Source: Hydrogenophaga pseudoflava NBRC 102511 (GTDB lineage: Bacteria > Pseudomonadota > Gammaproteobacteria > Burkholderiales > Burkholderiaceae_C). From it: a stretch of DNA of 64,000 bases. The position numbers were made by a program, and so were the translations under genes. Below the pieces are notes generated by a model. That model did no database searches, had not been told where the DNA came from, and saw nothing but the letters and a program-made list of their open reading frames with translations. This document shows positions 17,812 to 29,481 of this stretch, piece after piece; the first letter of the stretch is position 1; each line of letters begins with the position of its first letter. Location: positions 1 to 64,000 of the forward strand of contig NZ_BCWQ01000018.1 in the NCBI RefSeq assembly GCF_001592285.1. Direction: 5' to 3'.

Positions 17812-19330
17812 CGCCGCCCGCCCGCTCGAAACCGCGGCCGACCTGCAGGGCCTGCGCCGCATCGTGATCGACCCGGTCTCGCGCGTCGAAGGCCATGGCA
17901 AGGTCACGCTGCTGCTGGACGAGCAGCAGCGCCTGCAGCAGGTGCGGCTGCACATCGTCGAGTTCCGCGGCTTCGAGCAGTTCATCGTCGGCCGGCCCTA
18001 CTGGGAGGTGCCGGTGATGGTGCAGCGCCTGTGCGGCATCTGCCCGGTCTCGCACCACCTGGCCGCGTCCAAGGCGCTGGATCGCGTGGTCGGCGGTTGG
18101 CCGGTGCCCGAGGCCGCCGACCGCATCCGCCGGCTGATGCATTACGGCCAGATCGTTCAGAGCCACGCGCTGCACTTCTTCCACCTGTCCTCGCCCGACC
18201 TGCTGTTCGGCTTCGACGCCGACGTCGCGCGGCGCAACATCGTCGGCGTCGCGGTGGCGCACCCCGAGGCGGCGCGCCAGGGCGTGCTGCTGCGCAAGTT
18301 CGGCCAGGAGGTGATCCGCATCACCTCGGGCAAGCGGGTGCACGGCACCGGCTCGGTGCCCGGCGGCATGAACCGCGCGGTGACGCGCGAGGACCGCGAC
18401 ACCTTGCGCGCGCAGTTGCCCGAGGTGCTGGCCTGGGCCGAGGCGGCGGTGGACCTGGCGCAGCGCCTGCACACCGGCCTGCCGCCCGCGTACGAACACT
18501 TCGGCGAAACGCCCGCGGCCATGATGTCGCTCATCGGCCCCGGCGGCGCGATGGAGCTGTACGACGGCGCGCTGCGCCTGCGCGAGGCCGATGGCCGCAT
18601 CGCGGTCGACGGCTTCGAGGACCAGCGCTACCGCGAGCTGATCGACGAGGCGGTCAAGCCATGGACCTACATGAAGTTCCCCTACCGCCGCGCGCTCGGG
18701 CCCGAGGCCGGCTGGTACCGCGTCGGCCCGCTGGCGCGACTGCAGAACTGCGACCACATCCCCACGCCGCGCGCCGAAGCGCGGCGCCAGGCCTTCGTGG
18801 CCGCGCACGGCGGCCAGCCGGTGCACGCCGTGCTGGCCACGCACTGGGCGCGCATGATCGAGCTGCTGCACGGCGTGGAGGTCATCGCGCAACTGCTGGA
18901 CGACCCGGCCATCCTCGGCGGCCCGCTGCAGGCCACCGGCGAGCGCCAGCGCAGCGGCGTCGGCATCATCGAGGCGCCGCGCGGCACCCTGATCCACGAG
19001 TACGAGGTGGGCGACGACGATCTGGTCAAAAGCTGCAATCTGATCGTCTCGACCACCCACAACAACCAGGCCATGAACGAGGCGGTGCGCACGGTCGCGC
19101 TGCAGTACCTGGACGGCCAGACCATCACCGAGCCACTGCTCAACCACCTCGAAGTCGCCATCCGTGCCTACGACCCCTGCCTGTCCTGCGCCACCCACGC
19201 GCTGGGCCAGATGCCGCTGTCGGTGACGCTGCGCGGCGCGGGCGGCGCCGTGCTGGACCACGTGCTGCGCTCGTCCACTGGCGAGACGCAGCGCGGCGCC
19301 ACGCCGCACCCCATGGAGCGCGCGCAATGA
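17804..19330 (+). CDS. hoxH: NAD-reducing hydrogenase large subunit HoxH
   Basis: This 508-residue large subunit binds the NiFe(CN)2CO centre. The L1 motif RLCGICPVSHHLA lies near residue 75 and the L2 motif DPCLSCATHALGQMPL near 457, supplying the four Cys ligands. Maturation cleavage is expected just after the His of CATH, which would remove 43 residues. The Cupriavidus extension is about 24, so this tail is long. HoxW is encoded immediately after, with an ATGA overlap. Confidence 0.96.
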   Translation: MTDAARPLETAADLQGLRRIVIDPVSRVEGHGKVTLLLDEQQRLQQVRLHIVEFRGFEQFIVGRPYWEVPVMVQRLCGICPVSHHLAASKALDRVVGGWPVPEAADRIRRLMHYGQIVQSHALHFFHLSSPDLLFGFDADVARRNIVGVAVAHPEAARQGVLLRKFGQEVIRITSGKRVHGTGSVPGGMNRAVTREDRDTLRAQLPEVLAWAEAAVDLAQRLHTGLPPAYEHFGETPAAMMSLIGPGGAMELYDGALRLREADGRIAVDGFEDQRYRELIDEAVKPWTYMKFPYRRALGPEAGWYRVGPLARLQNCDHIPTPRAEARRQAFVAAHGGQPVHAVLATHWARMIELLHGVEVIAQLLDDPAILGGPLQATGERQRSGVGIIEAPRGTLIHEYEVGDDDLVKSCNLIVSTTHNNQAMNEAVRTVALQYLDGQTITEPLLNHLEVAIRAYDPCLSCATHALGQMPLSVTLRGAGGAVLDHVLRSSTGETQRGATPHPMERAQ

Positions 19331-19818
19331 ACGAGCCGGTGGCGCCGCTGCTGGTGCTGGCCTGGGGCAACCCCAGCCGCGGCGACGACGCGCTCGGGCC
19401 GCTGCTGGCCGAACGCTTGCAGAACCATGCCGAAAAGGCTTCGCTCGCCGGCCGCGTGGAGGTGCTGACCGATTTCCAGCTGCAGGTCGAACACGCGCTG
19501 GACCTGTTGGGCCGGGAGCGCGTGCTGTTCGTCGACGCCGCGCTGGGTCTTGCGGAGCCGTTCACCGTGCGCCCGCTGCAGGCCGCGCGCGGCGGCGGCA
19601 TCGGCAGCCATGCGCTGGCGCCCGAGGCGGTGCTGCAGGTGTACGAGGACCTGCATGGCCACGCGCCACCGGCCTCGACCCTGCTGGCCATTCGCGCGTC
19701 CGCTTTTGAACTGGGCGCCGCGCCGAGCGTCCAAGCGTTGAGCGATCTGGATCAGGCCATCGCCTGGGTCTGCCGCTGGCTGACTGGCGAACTCGTTACG
19801 GAAGAGGTCCCCGCATGA
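19327..19818 (+). CDS. hoxW: HoxH-specific maturation protease HoxW
   Basis: This 163-residue nickel-dependent endopeptidase of the HybD/HoxW group is predicted to cut the HoxH C-terminal extension. Motifs are LAWGNPSRGDDALGPLL (about 11-27, with the Asp metal ligand), LTDFQLQVEHALDL (about 47-60) and LFVDAALG. It is clearly different from the HoxM-type protease at 1573, matching the two different large subunits. It overlaps hoxH and hoxB by four bases each. Confidence 0.92.
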   Translation: MNEPVAPLLVLAWGNPSRGDDALGPLLAERLQNHAEKASLAGRVEVLTDFQLQVEHALDLLGRERVLFVDAALGLAEPFTVRPLQAARGGGIGSHALAPEAVLQVYEDLHGHAPPASTLLAIRASAFELGAAPSVQALSDLDQAIAWVCRWLTGELVTEEVPA

Positions 19819-20810
19819 ACGTCCTGTGGCTGCAATCCGGTGGCTGCGGCGGCTGCAGCATGTCGCTGCTGTGCGCCGACACGACCGACTTCCAGGGCCA
19901 TCTGCGCGACGCGGGCATCCACATGCTCTGGCACCCCTCGCTCTCGCTGGCCAGCGGTGAGGACGTGCTGGCGCTGCTGCAGTCGGTCATGGACGGGGGC
20001 ACGCGGCTGGACGCGCTCTGCGTCGAAGGCTCGCTGCTGCGCGGCCCCAACGGCACCGGCCGCTTCCACATGCTGGCCGGCACCGGCCTGCCCATGATCC
20101 ACTGGGTGCGCGAGCTGGCGGCGAAGGCGCGCCACGTGCTGGCGGTGGGCAGCTGCGCAGCCTGGGGCGGCGTCACGGCCGGCGGTGACAACCCCACCGA
20201 CGCCTGCGGCCTGCAGTACGAGGACGACCGCCTAGGCGGCCTGCTAGGGGCGGATTTCCGCAGTGGCAGCGGCCTGCCGGTGATCAACATCGCCGGCTGC
20301 CCCACGCACCCGAGCTGGGTCATCGACACGCTCATGGCGCTGGCCGTCGACGCCTTCCACGCCGACGATCTGGACCCGCTGGCCCGCCCGCGTTTCTACG
20401 CCGACCAGCTGGTGCACCACGGCTGCACGCGCAACGAGTACTACGAGTTCAAGGCCAGCGCCGAGAAGCCGTCCGACCTGGGCTGCATGATGGAGCACAT
20501 GGGCTGCAAGGGCACGCAGGTGCACGCCGACTGCAACATCCGCCCCTGGAACGGCGAGGGCAGCTGCACCCGCGGCGGCTACGCATGCATCGCCTGCACC
20601 GAGCCGGGCTTCCAGGAGCCCGGCCACCCCTTCCACCAGACGCCCAAGATCGCCGGCATCCCGGTGGGGCTGCCGACCGACATGCCCAAGGCCTGGTTCG
20701 TGGCGCTGGCCTCGCTGTCCAAGAGCGCCACGCCGAAGCGGGTGAAACACAACGCCACCGCGGACCACCTGGTGGAAAAGCCCGCCATCCGGAGAACCCG
20801 TCTCAAATGA
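19815..20810 (+). CDS. hoxB: Regulatory (H2-sensing) hydrogenase small subunit HoxB
   Basis: This 331-residue small subunit of the sensory [NiFe] hydrogenase has no Tat signal, so it is cytoplasmic. Cluster ligands can be followed in GGCGGCSMSLL (about 10), GSCAAWGG (about 113), AGCPTHPSW (about 157), then HHGCTRNEYYEF, CMMEHMGCKG, CNIRPWN and CTRGGYACIACTEPGF. It forms the sensor with HoxC and passes the signal to HoxJ. Confidence 0.95.
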   Translation: MNVLWLQSGGCGGCSMSLLCADTTDFQGHLRDAGIHMLWHPSLSLASGEDVLALLQSVMDGGTRLDALCVEGSLLRGPNGTGRFHMLAGTGLPMIHWVRELAAKARHVLAVGSCAAWGGVTAGGDNPTDACGLQYEDDRLGGLLGADFRSGSGLPVINIAGCPTHPSWVIDTLMALAVDAFHADDLDPLARPRFYADQLVHHGCTRNEYYEFKASAEKPSDLGCMMEHMGCKGTQVHADCNIRPWNGEGSCTRGGYACIACTEPGFQEPGHPFHQTPKIAGIPVGLPTDMPKAWFVALASLSKSATPKRVKHNATADHLVEKPAIRRTRLK

Positions 20811-22267
20811 GCTCCCGCCTGCTCGTCGGCCCCTTCAACCGCGTCGAGGGTGATCTCGAAGTCGCGCTCACCATCGAGGGCGGGCGCGTGCGCGAGGCGC
20901 GCGTCAACGCCACCATGTACCGCGGCTTCGAGCAGATCCTGCAGGGCAAGGCGCCGCACGACGCGTTGGTCTACGTGCCGCGCATCTGCGGCATCTGCTC
21001 GGTCTCGCAGTCGGTCGCGTCGGCGCGTGCGCTGGCCGACCTCGGGGGCATCGTGATGCCACCCAACGGGCAGCACGCGACCAACCTGATCCTGGCGACC
21101 GAGAACCTGGCCGACCACCTGACCCACTTCTACCTGTTCTTCATGCCCGACTTCGTGCGCCCGGTGTACGCCGACCGGCCCTGGCACGCCGAGGCGGTGC
21201 GCCGCTTCGCGCCCGACACGGGGGAACGGGTGCGCGCGGCGACGGCGGCGCGCCAGCGCTGGTTCACGCTGCTGGGCACGCTGGGCGGCAAGTGGCCGCA
21301 CACGCAGTCGGTCGAGCCGGGCGGCTCCACCCGCCCCATCGACGCCGCCGAGCGCGTGCGCCTGCTGACCAAGCTGCGCGAGTTTCGCGGCTTCCTGGAA
21401 CGGCAGCTGATCGGCGACGCGCTGGAAGCCTTCACCGCGCTGGACAGCGAGGACGCGCTCTGGGCCTGGCACGCGCAGGCCCCCCTGGGTGGCGACCTGC
21501 GCTTCTTCCTCACGCTGGTGCAGGACCTGTCGCTGCAGTCGCTGGGCCCCGGGCCGGGGCGCTACCTCAGCTACGGCGCCTACGCGCAGCCGGATGGCGC
21601 CCATGCGCTGGCGCAAGGCCTGTGGCGCGGCGATGCGCGGCACCTCGCTGCGGTGGACGCGCACGCCATCACCGAAGACGCCACGCACGCCTGGCTGGCG
21701 CAGCCGCGCGAACCGCTGCATCCCCTGCACGGCCTCACCCGGCCCGAGCCCGACAAGGCCGGCGCCTACACCTGGAACAAGGCGCCGCGCCTGGGCGGCG
21801 AGGTGGTCGAGACGGGGGCCATCGCGCGCCAGCTTGCCAGCGGCCACCCGCTGCTGCGCGATGCGGTGGCGCGCCACGGTGGCACCGTGTTCACGCGCGT
21901 GCTCGGCCGCGTGCTCGAACTCGCCCGCGTGCTGCCGATGATGGAGGGCTGGTTGCAGGCCATCCGTCCGACAGAGGCCTTCTGTGTGCCGACCGAGCTG
22001 CCCGACGAAGGCCACGGTGTCGGCCTGTCCGAGGCCGCGCGCGGCGCGCTGGGCCACTGGCTGGTGGTGCGCGGCGGGCGCCTCGCGAATTACCAGATCG
22101 TCGCGCCCACGAGCTGGAACTTTTCGCCCCGCGACGCGCAGGGCACACCCGGCGCGCTGGAGCAGGCGCTGGTGGATGCGCCGGTGCGCGAGGGCGAAAA
22201 GACGCCGGTGGCGGTCCAGCACATCGTCCGCTCCTTCGACCCCTGCATGGTCTGCACGGTGCATTGA
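20807..22267 (+). CDS. hoxC: Regulatory (H2-sensing) hydrogenase large subunit HoxC
   Basis: This 486-residue large subunit has L1 RICGICSVSQSVA near residue 60 and L2 at the very C-terminus, DPCMVCTVH. It ends at the His with no extension, which is the hallmark of regulatory hydrogenases such as HupV and HoxC and means no protease is needed. Its assembly still requires the Hyp proteins encoded upstream. It is followed after one base by the kinase hoxJ. Confidence 0.96.
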   Translation: MSSRLLVGPFNRVEGDLEVALTIEGGRVREARVNATMYRGFEQILQGKAPHDALVYVPRICGICSVSQSVASARALADLGGIVMPPNGQHATNLILATENLADHLTHFYLFFMPDFVRPVYADRPWHAEAVRRFAPDTGERVRAATAARQRWFTLLGTLGGKWPHTQSVEPGGSTRPIDAAERVRLLTKLREFRGFLERQLIGDALEAFTALDSEDALWAWHAQAPLGGDLRFFLTLVQDLSLQSLGPGPGRYLSYGAYAQPDGAHALAQGLWRGDARHLAAVDAHAITEDATHAWLAQPREPLHPLHGLTRPEPDKAGAYTWNKAPRLGGEVVETGAIARQLASGHPLLRDAVARHGGTVFTRVLGRVLELARVLPMMEGWLQAIRPTEAFCVPTELPDEGHGVGLSEAARGALGHWLVVRGGRLANYQIVAPTSWNFSPRDAQGTPGALEQALVDAPVREGEKTPVAVQHIVRSFDPCMVCTVH

Positions 22268-22268
22268 G

Positions 22269-23615
<1,347 letters not shown>

Positions 23616-23640
23616 TCGGACCGGCGGCGACAATCGCCGC

Positions 23641-24399
23641 ATGGAGATCTTTCTTGTTTCGCTGGCCTCGCTGTTCGCCGGCTTCGTCGATTCGATCGTA
23701 GGCGGTGGTGGCCTGATCCTCACGCCCACCCTGTTCGCGATCTTTCCCACCACCCACCCGGCCACGCTGTTCGGCGTCAACAAGAGTGCGTCGATCTGGG
23801 GCACGGCGGCCGCCGCCGCGCAGTACGCGCAGCGCGTGCAGATGCCCTGGCATGCGCTGCTGCCCGCGGTGGCCGTGTGTTTTGCCGGGGCCATGGCGGG
23901 CGCCTGGACGGTGACGGTGATCTCGCCGGAGTTCCTGCGCAAGGCGCTGCCGCTGATCCTGCTGCTGGTGCTGGGCTACACCCTGATGCGCAAGGACCTG
24001 GGGCGTCACCACACACCGCGCTTCACGGCGCGCGGCGAGATGCTGGCGGCCTGTACGCTGGGCCTGCTGATCGGTTTCTACGATGGCTTCTTCGGCCCGG
24101 GCACCGGCAGCTTCTTCGTCTTCCTGTTCGTGCGCTGGCTGGGCTACGACTTCCTGCACGCCAGCGCCAGCGCCAAGCTGCTCAACACCGCGTCCAACCT
24201 CGCGGCGCTGATCCTGTTCTCGCTCAAGGGCCACATCTGGTGGCACTACGTGCTGCCGCTGGCGGCGGCCAACGTGATCGGCAGCCTGCTGGGCACGCGG
24301 CTGGCGCTCAAGCACGGCAGCGGCTTCGTGCGCGTGGCCTTCATCGTGGTGGTCAGCGCGCTGATCCTCAAGACCAGCTACGACGCCTGGCTCCGCTGA
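23641..24399 (+). CDS. TauE/SafE-family membrane permease
   Basis: This 252-residue integral membrane protein of the TSUP family has about eight hydrophobic segments and the duplicated family signature: GFVDSIVGGGGLILTP at the N-terminus and GFYDGFFGPGTGSFFV in the middle. The family includes sulfite, sulfoacetate and other organosulfonate exporters; the substrate here is unknown. It starts 25 bases after hoxJ, so it could be co-transcribed with the hydrogenase genes, but nothing links it functionally. It converges on mrdA. Confidence 0.88.
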   Translation: MEIFLVSLASLFAGFVDSIVGGGGLILTPTLFAIFPTTHPATLFGVNKSASIWGTAAAAAQYAQRVQMPWHALLPAVAVCFAGAMAGAWTVTVISPEFLRKALPLILLLVLGYTLMRKDLGRHHTPRFTARGEMLAACTLGLLIGFYDGFFGPGTGSFFVFLFVRWLGYDFLHASASAKLLNTASNLAALILFSLKGHIWWHYVLPLAAANVIGSLLGTRLALKHGSGFVRVAFIVVVSALILKTSYDAWLR

Positions 24400-24403
24400 A
24401 GCC

Positions 24404-26353
24404 TCAGGGGCTGTCCCAGGGCACCTCGCTGGCCTTGAGCGGCGTGCCGATGGGCGGGCCGGCTTCTCCCTTCTGCACCGCGGCCAGGTCCTGCGGGTTC
24501 GGGTACTGGTCCATCAGCAGGTAGTCGAACACGCGCCGCGCGATCGGCGCCGCAGCGGCCGCGCCGAAGCCTGCGTTCTCGACCACCACGGCCAGCGCCA
24601 CGGTGGGGTTCTCCAGGGGCGCGAAGGCCAGGTAGAGCGAGTGGTCGCGCTGGTGTTCTTCGAGTTTGCGGGCGTCGTAGCGGTCCTTCTGGCCAATGGT
24701 CACCGCCTGGGCCGTGCCGGTCTTGCCACCGCTGAGGTAGCCGGCACCGGCGAACACCCGCGTCGACGTGCCTTCGACAGTGACACCGTGCATGGCGCGC
24801 AGCACGGTGTCGATGTTCTGGCGCTTGAACCCCAGGTTGACTTCGGCGGGCGTGGGCAGGGGCGTGCGCTCGCGCGTCAGCACGTTCTCGGTGGCCAGCG
24901 TCAGGTGGGGCGTGCGCTTGATGCCGCCGCCCGCCAGCGTGGCCATGGCGTGGGCCAGCTGCAGCATGGTGAAGTTGTTGTAGCCCTGGCCGATGCCCAG
25001 CGAGATGGTTTCGCCCGGGTACCACTTCTGCTGCTCGGGCCGCTTGTAGGTCTTGCGCTTCCACTCCTGGTTGGGCAGCACGCCGCGCACCTCGCCCTTG
25101 AGGTCGATGCCGGTGATCTGGCCGAAGCCCAGCGGCGCCATGAAGTCGTGCATGGCCTCCACACCCATCTCGTTGGCCAGCGAGTAGTAGTAGACGTTGC
25201 TCGACTTGACGATGCTGCGGTGCATGTCGACCGCGCCCAGGCCGCCGTCGCCGTGGCTGCGGAAGCGGTGGTTGCCGAACATCCAGTAGCCCGGGTCGTT
25301 GATGACGGAGCTCGCGCTGCGGGTGCCGGTTTCCAGTGCGCCCAGGGCCATGAAGGGCTTGTATGTGGAGCCGGGCGGGTAGGTGCCGCGCAGGGCGCGG
25401 TTGAGCAGGGGTTTGTCCAGCGACTCGTTGAGCGCTTTCCAGCTTTCCGAGTCGATGCCTTCGACGAACAGGTTGGGGTCGAAGGTCGGTTTGGAGACGA
25501 AGGCCAGCACCTCGCCGTTGCGCGGGTCGATGGCCACCAGCGCGCCACGGCGCTCGCCGAACATGTCCTCCACCAGCTTCTGCAGCTTGATGTCGATCGA
25601 CAGGACCACGGTGTTGCCCGGGGTGGCCGGCGTGTTGGCCAGCGAGCGCACGGCGCGGCCGCCGGCCGAGGTCTCGACGCGGTCAAAACCGGTGACGCCG
25701 TGCAACTCGCGCTCGTACTGCTGCTCGGTGCCCAGCTTGCCGATGTGGTCGGTGCCGCGGTAGTTGGCCTGGTCTTCTTCCGGCCACTCCTCGATGCTTT
25801 CCTTCTCCCGCTGGTTGATGCGGCCGATGTAGCCGATCACATGGCTGGCGACCTCGCCATGGGGGTAGTGGCGGATCAGGCGCGCGCGCACATCCACCCC
25901 GGGAAAACGGTAGCGCTGCGCGGTGAAGCGGGCGACCTCGTCGTCGGTCAGGCGGGTGCGGATGGGCAGCGAATCGAAGCGCCGCGACTCTTCGAGCAGC
26001 TTGCGGAAGCGCCGCTTGTCGCGCGGCTGGATGTCGACCAACTCGCCCAGCGCCTCGATGGTGCCGTCCAGGTCCTCGACCTTGGAGGGGGTGATCTCCA
26101 GCGTGTAGGCCGAGAAGTTGGTGGCCAGCACGCGGCCGTGCCGGTCCAGGATCTGCCCGCGGTTGGGCACCACCGGCAGCACCGCGGTGCGGTTGCTCTC
26201 GGCCTGGGCGTCGAGCTCGTCGTGGCGCAGCACCTGCAGGTAGACCATGCGCGCGGCCAGCAGGCCGAACGCAAACAGCACCGCCAGCCCCGCCACCACC
26301 ACCCGGGTGCGGAACTGCGCCAGGTCGGCTTCGACATTGCGAAGTTCGGTCAT
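24404..26353 (-). CDS. mrdA: Penicillin-binding protein 2 (elongasome transpeptidase)
   Basis: This 649-residue monofunctional transpeptidase crosslinks peptidoglycan during lateral wall growth. It has an N-terminal membrane anchor (about 18-36), a dimerisation domain and a transpeptidase domain with PPGSTYKPF (catalytic S329, K332), SSN (384-386) and KTGTAQ (544-549). It ends the minus-strand mreB-mreC-mreD-mrdA operon. The usual rodA partner does not follow; the neighbouring gene is the convergent permease. Confidence 0.96.
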   Translation of the reverse strand: MTELRNVEADLAQFRTRVVVAGLAVLFAFGLLAARMVYLQVLRHDELDAQAESNRTAVLPVVPNRGQILDRHGRVLATNFSAYTLEITPSKVEDLDGTIEALGELVDIQPRDKRRFRKLLEESRRFDSLPIRTRLTDDEVARFTAQRYRFPGVDVRARLIRHYPHGEVASHVIGYIGRINQREKESIEEWPEEDQANYRGTDHIGKLGTEQQYERELHGVTGFDRVETSAGGRAVRSLANTPATPGNTVVLSIDIKLQKLVEDMFGERRGALVAIDPRNGEVLAFVSKPTFDPNLFVEGIDSESWKALNESLDKPLLNRALRGTYPPGSTYKPFMALGALETGTRSASSVINDPGYWMFGNHRFRSHGDGGLGAVDMHRSIVKSSNVYYYSLANEMGVEAMHDFMAPLGFGQITGIDLKGEVRGVLPNQEWKRKTYKRPEQQKWYPGETISLGIGQGYNNFTMLQLAHAMATLAGGGIKRTPHLTLATENVLTRERTPLPTPAEVNLGFKRQNIDTVLRAMHGVTVEGTSTRVFAGAGYLSGGKTGTAQAVTIGQKDRYDARKLEEHQRDHSLYLAFAPLENPTVALAVVVENAGFGAAAAAPIARRVFDYLLMDQYPNPQDLAAVQKGEAGPPIGTPLKASEVPWDSP

Positions 26354-26354
26354 G

Positions 26355-26885
26355 TCAGAGGGGGCGGTTGTCGTCCGGGTCCGGTGCGCGGCGCTGGGGC
26401 GCCAGCAGCAGCACCGAGGCCACTGGCCACAGCGCGGCTTCGATCACCGGCGCCAGCAGGTGGCTCCAGCTCGGAAAGCCGTCGCCGGCGATCAGCCGCA
26501 CCAGCCACTCCAGCGCGTGCACCGCGAAGAACAGCGGCAGCACCTGCACCGCCTGCGTCGGCACGTCGAACCACAGCAGGCGCCGGTGCATGAACACCGC
26601 GAAGTAGCCGAGCACGGTGTAGGCCAGGGCGTGCTGGCCCAGCAGGGCGCCCTGGTGCACGTCGATCACCAGACCGAAGAAGAAGGCCGTGCCCACACCG
26701 ATGCGCAGCGGCTGGTGCACGCTCCAGAACACCAGGGCCACGACCAGCAGGTCCGGCGTCCAGGCGGCGCGGCCCCACAGGCCCATGTTCATGAGGATGT
26801 TGATCAGCAGCGCACCGATCAGGCTGCTCCAGATGAACACCGGGTTGGCCGGCAGCAGCAGCTGCTGCCCGGGGCGCATGATCAT
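26355..26885 (-). CDS. mreD: Rod shape-determining membrane protein MreD
   Basis: This 176-residue polytopic membrane protein has five or six hydrophobic segments. It forms the elongasome with MreB, MreC and PBP2. The start ATG was placed so that it overlaps the mreC stop as ATGA. Longer upstream readings run through mreC in another frame. The stop is two bases before the mrdA start. Confidence 0.93.
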   Translation of the reverse strand: MIMRPGQQLLLPANPVFIWSSLIGALLINILMNMGLWGRAAWTPDLLVVALVFWSVHQPLRIGVGTAFFFGLVIDVHQGALLGQHALAYTVLGYFAVFMHRRLLWFDVPTQAVQVLPLFFAVHALEWLVRLIAGDGFPSWSHLLAPVIEAALWPVASVLLLAPQRRAPDPDDNRPL

Positions 26886-27829
26886 GGCGACCTCCCGCGG
26901 TCGGATGGGGTGGCCGCGACCGGGGGCGCTCCCTTGCCGGCAGCGGCCGGGCCTGCTGGCGGCGCGGGCAGCGACTGCCCCACGGGCGTGAGCACCAGCA
27001 CATGCAGCACCCCCTGCATGCGGGCCACCGGCGCGCAGTTGATGCGGGTGAACGAGGACTCGGCGCGGCGTTCGACCTTGGTGATGCGCCCCACCGGCAG
27101 GCCCGCCGGGTAGACCCCGTCGACGCCGCTGGTGGTCAGGAGGTCGCCCTCGTTGATGTCGGCGTTGGCCAGCGTGTAGCGCAGCTCCAGCCCATCGCCG
27201 TCTTCGCCGGGCTGACCATAGACCACACTGCGCACACCAGTGCGGGTGTTGAGCACCGGGATGGCCTGGTCGCGGTCGATCAGCATCGTGACCTCGGACA
27301 CCAGGGGGTAGACGCGCGTGACCTGGCCCAGCACGCCGCTGTCGTCGATCACGGGCGATCCCGGCACGATGCCATGGGTCTGGCCGCGGTCGATGACCAC
27401 CTTGCGCGAATAGGGGTCGGCGGCGTCGTAGAGCACCTGTGCGCCGGTGGCGGGCGTGGTGATGCGCTCGCGCATCACCAGCAGTTCGCGCAGGCGCTGG
27501 TTCTCCAGGGTCAGTTGCTCGACCTGCAGCGCTCGCTCGGCCTGGGTCGCGAGTTGCGTGCGTGCGTCGGACGCCACCTGCTCGGCGGCGTGCAGGCTGG
27601 TGAAGTAGCCGCCGGCCTGGCGGGCGGCGTCCACCGGCTGCATCACCAGCCACTGCACCGGGTACAGGGCCGTGGCGAGCGCCGCGCGCAGCGGCATGGT
27701 GATCTGGAAACGGGTGTCCGCGACCATCAGGAACAGCGCGACCGCGCTGAACACCATGAGCTTGGACAGGGCCGACGGCCCCTGTTTGAAAAACGGGGGC
27801 GGGGTGCGGTCCAGGGTGCCCAGTGGCAT
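26882..27829 (-). CDS. mreC: Rod shape-determining protein MreC
   Basis: This 315-residue bitopic protein has a short cytoplasmic N-terminus, one membrane segment (about 22-37), a coiled coil (about 80-117) and the periplasmic beta domains. Family segments YSRKVVIDRGQTHGI and GLPVGRITKVER are present. The last 35 residues are a Pro/Ala-rich tail. It links MreB filaments with the periplasmic synthases. Confidence 0.95.
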   Translation of the reverse strand: MPLGTLDRTPPPFFKQGPSALSKLMVFSAVALFLMVADTRFQITMPLRAALATALYPVQWLVMQPVDAARQAGGYFTSLHAAEQVASDARTQLATQAERALQVEQLTLENQRLRELLVMRERITTPATGAQVLYDAADPYSRKVVIDRGQTHGIVPGSPVIDDSGVLGQVTRVYPLVSEVTMLIDRDQAIPVLNTRTGVRSVVYGQPGEDGDGLELRYTLANADINEGDLLTTSGVDGVYPAGLPVGRITKVERRAESSFTRINCAPVARMQGVLHVLVLTPVGQSLPAPPAGPAAAGKGAPPVAATPSDRGRSP

Positions 27830-27871
27830 GGCGGGATGGGCTCTCGACGGGGCCGGTGATCCGGCGCGCGC

Positions 27872-29181
<1,310 letters not shown>

Positions 29182-29481
29182 ATGTCCCTGACCCTGACCG
29201 ACATCGGCCGCATCGCCAACCTGGCCCGGCTGGAAATGCCCCCGGCCCAGGCCGAGCGCATGCTCACCCAGCTCAATGGCTTCTTCGACATCGTCGAGCA
29301 GATGAAGGCGGTGGACACCACCGGCGTGGAGCCGCTGGCCCACCCGACCGCCGTCATCGACCACGTCAGCCTGCGGCTGCGTCCCGACGTGGCCAGCGAG
29401 CCCAACAACCGCGAGGCCAACCAGCGCAGCGCCCCTGCCGTCGAACGCGGCCTGTTCCTCGTGCCCAAGGTGATCGAATGA
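29182..29481 (+). CDS. gatC: Asp/Glu-tRNA amidotransferase subunit C
   Basis: This 99-residue GatC stabilises the GatA-GatB complex that converts misacylated Glu-tRNA(Gln) or Asp-tRNA(Asn) to the amidated form. The family segment [16 protein letters not shown] is at the N-terminus and the conserved [20 protein letters not shown] follows near residue 70. ATG 29182 was chosen because translation from further upstream has no family similarity. It overlaps gatA as ATGA. Confidence 0.95.
   Translation: MSLTLTDIGRIANLARLEMPPAQAERMLTQLNGFFDIVEQMKAVDTTGVEPLAHPTAVIDHVSLRLRPDVASEPNNREANQRSAPAVERGLFLVPKVIE

Noticed and set aside
24641-26593. Plus-strand frame of 650 codons opposite mrdA
   Set aside because: The minus strand carries PBP2 with all three active-site motifs. 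The plus-strand translation has no recognisable fold.
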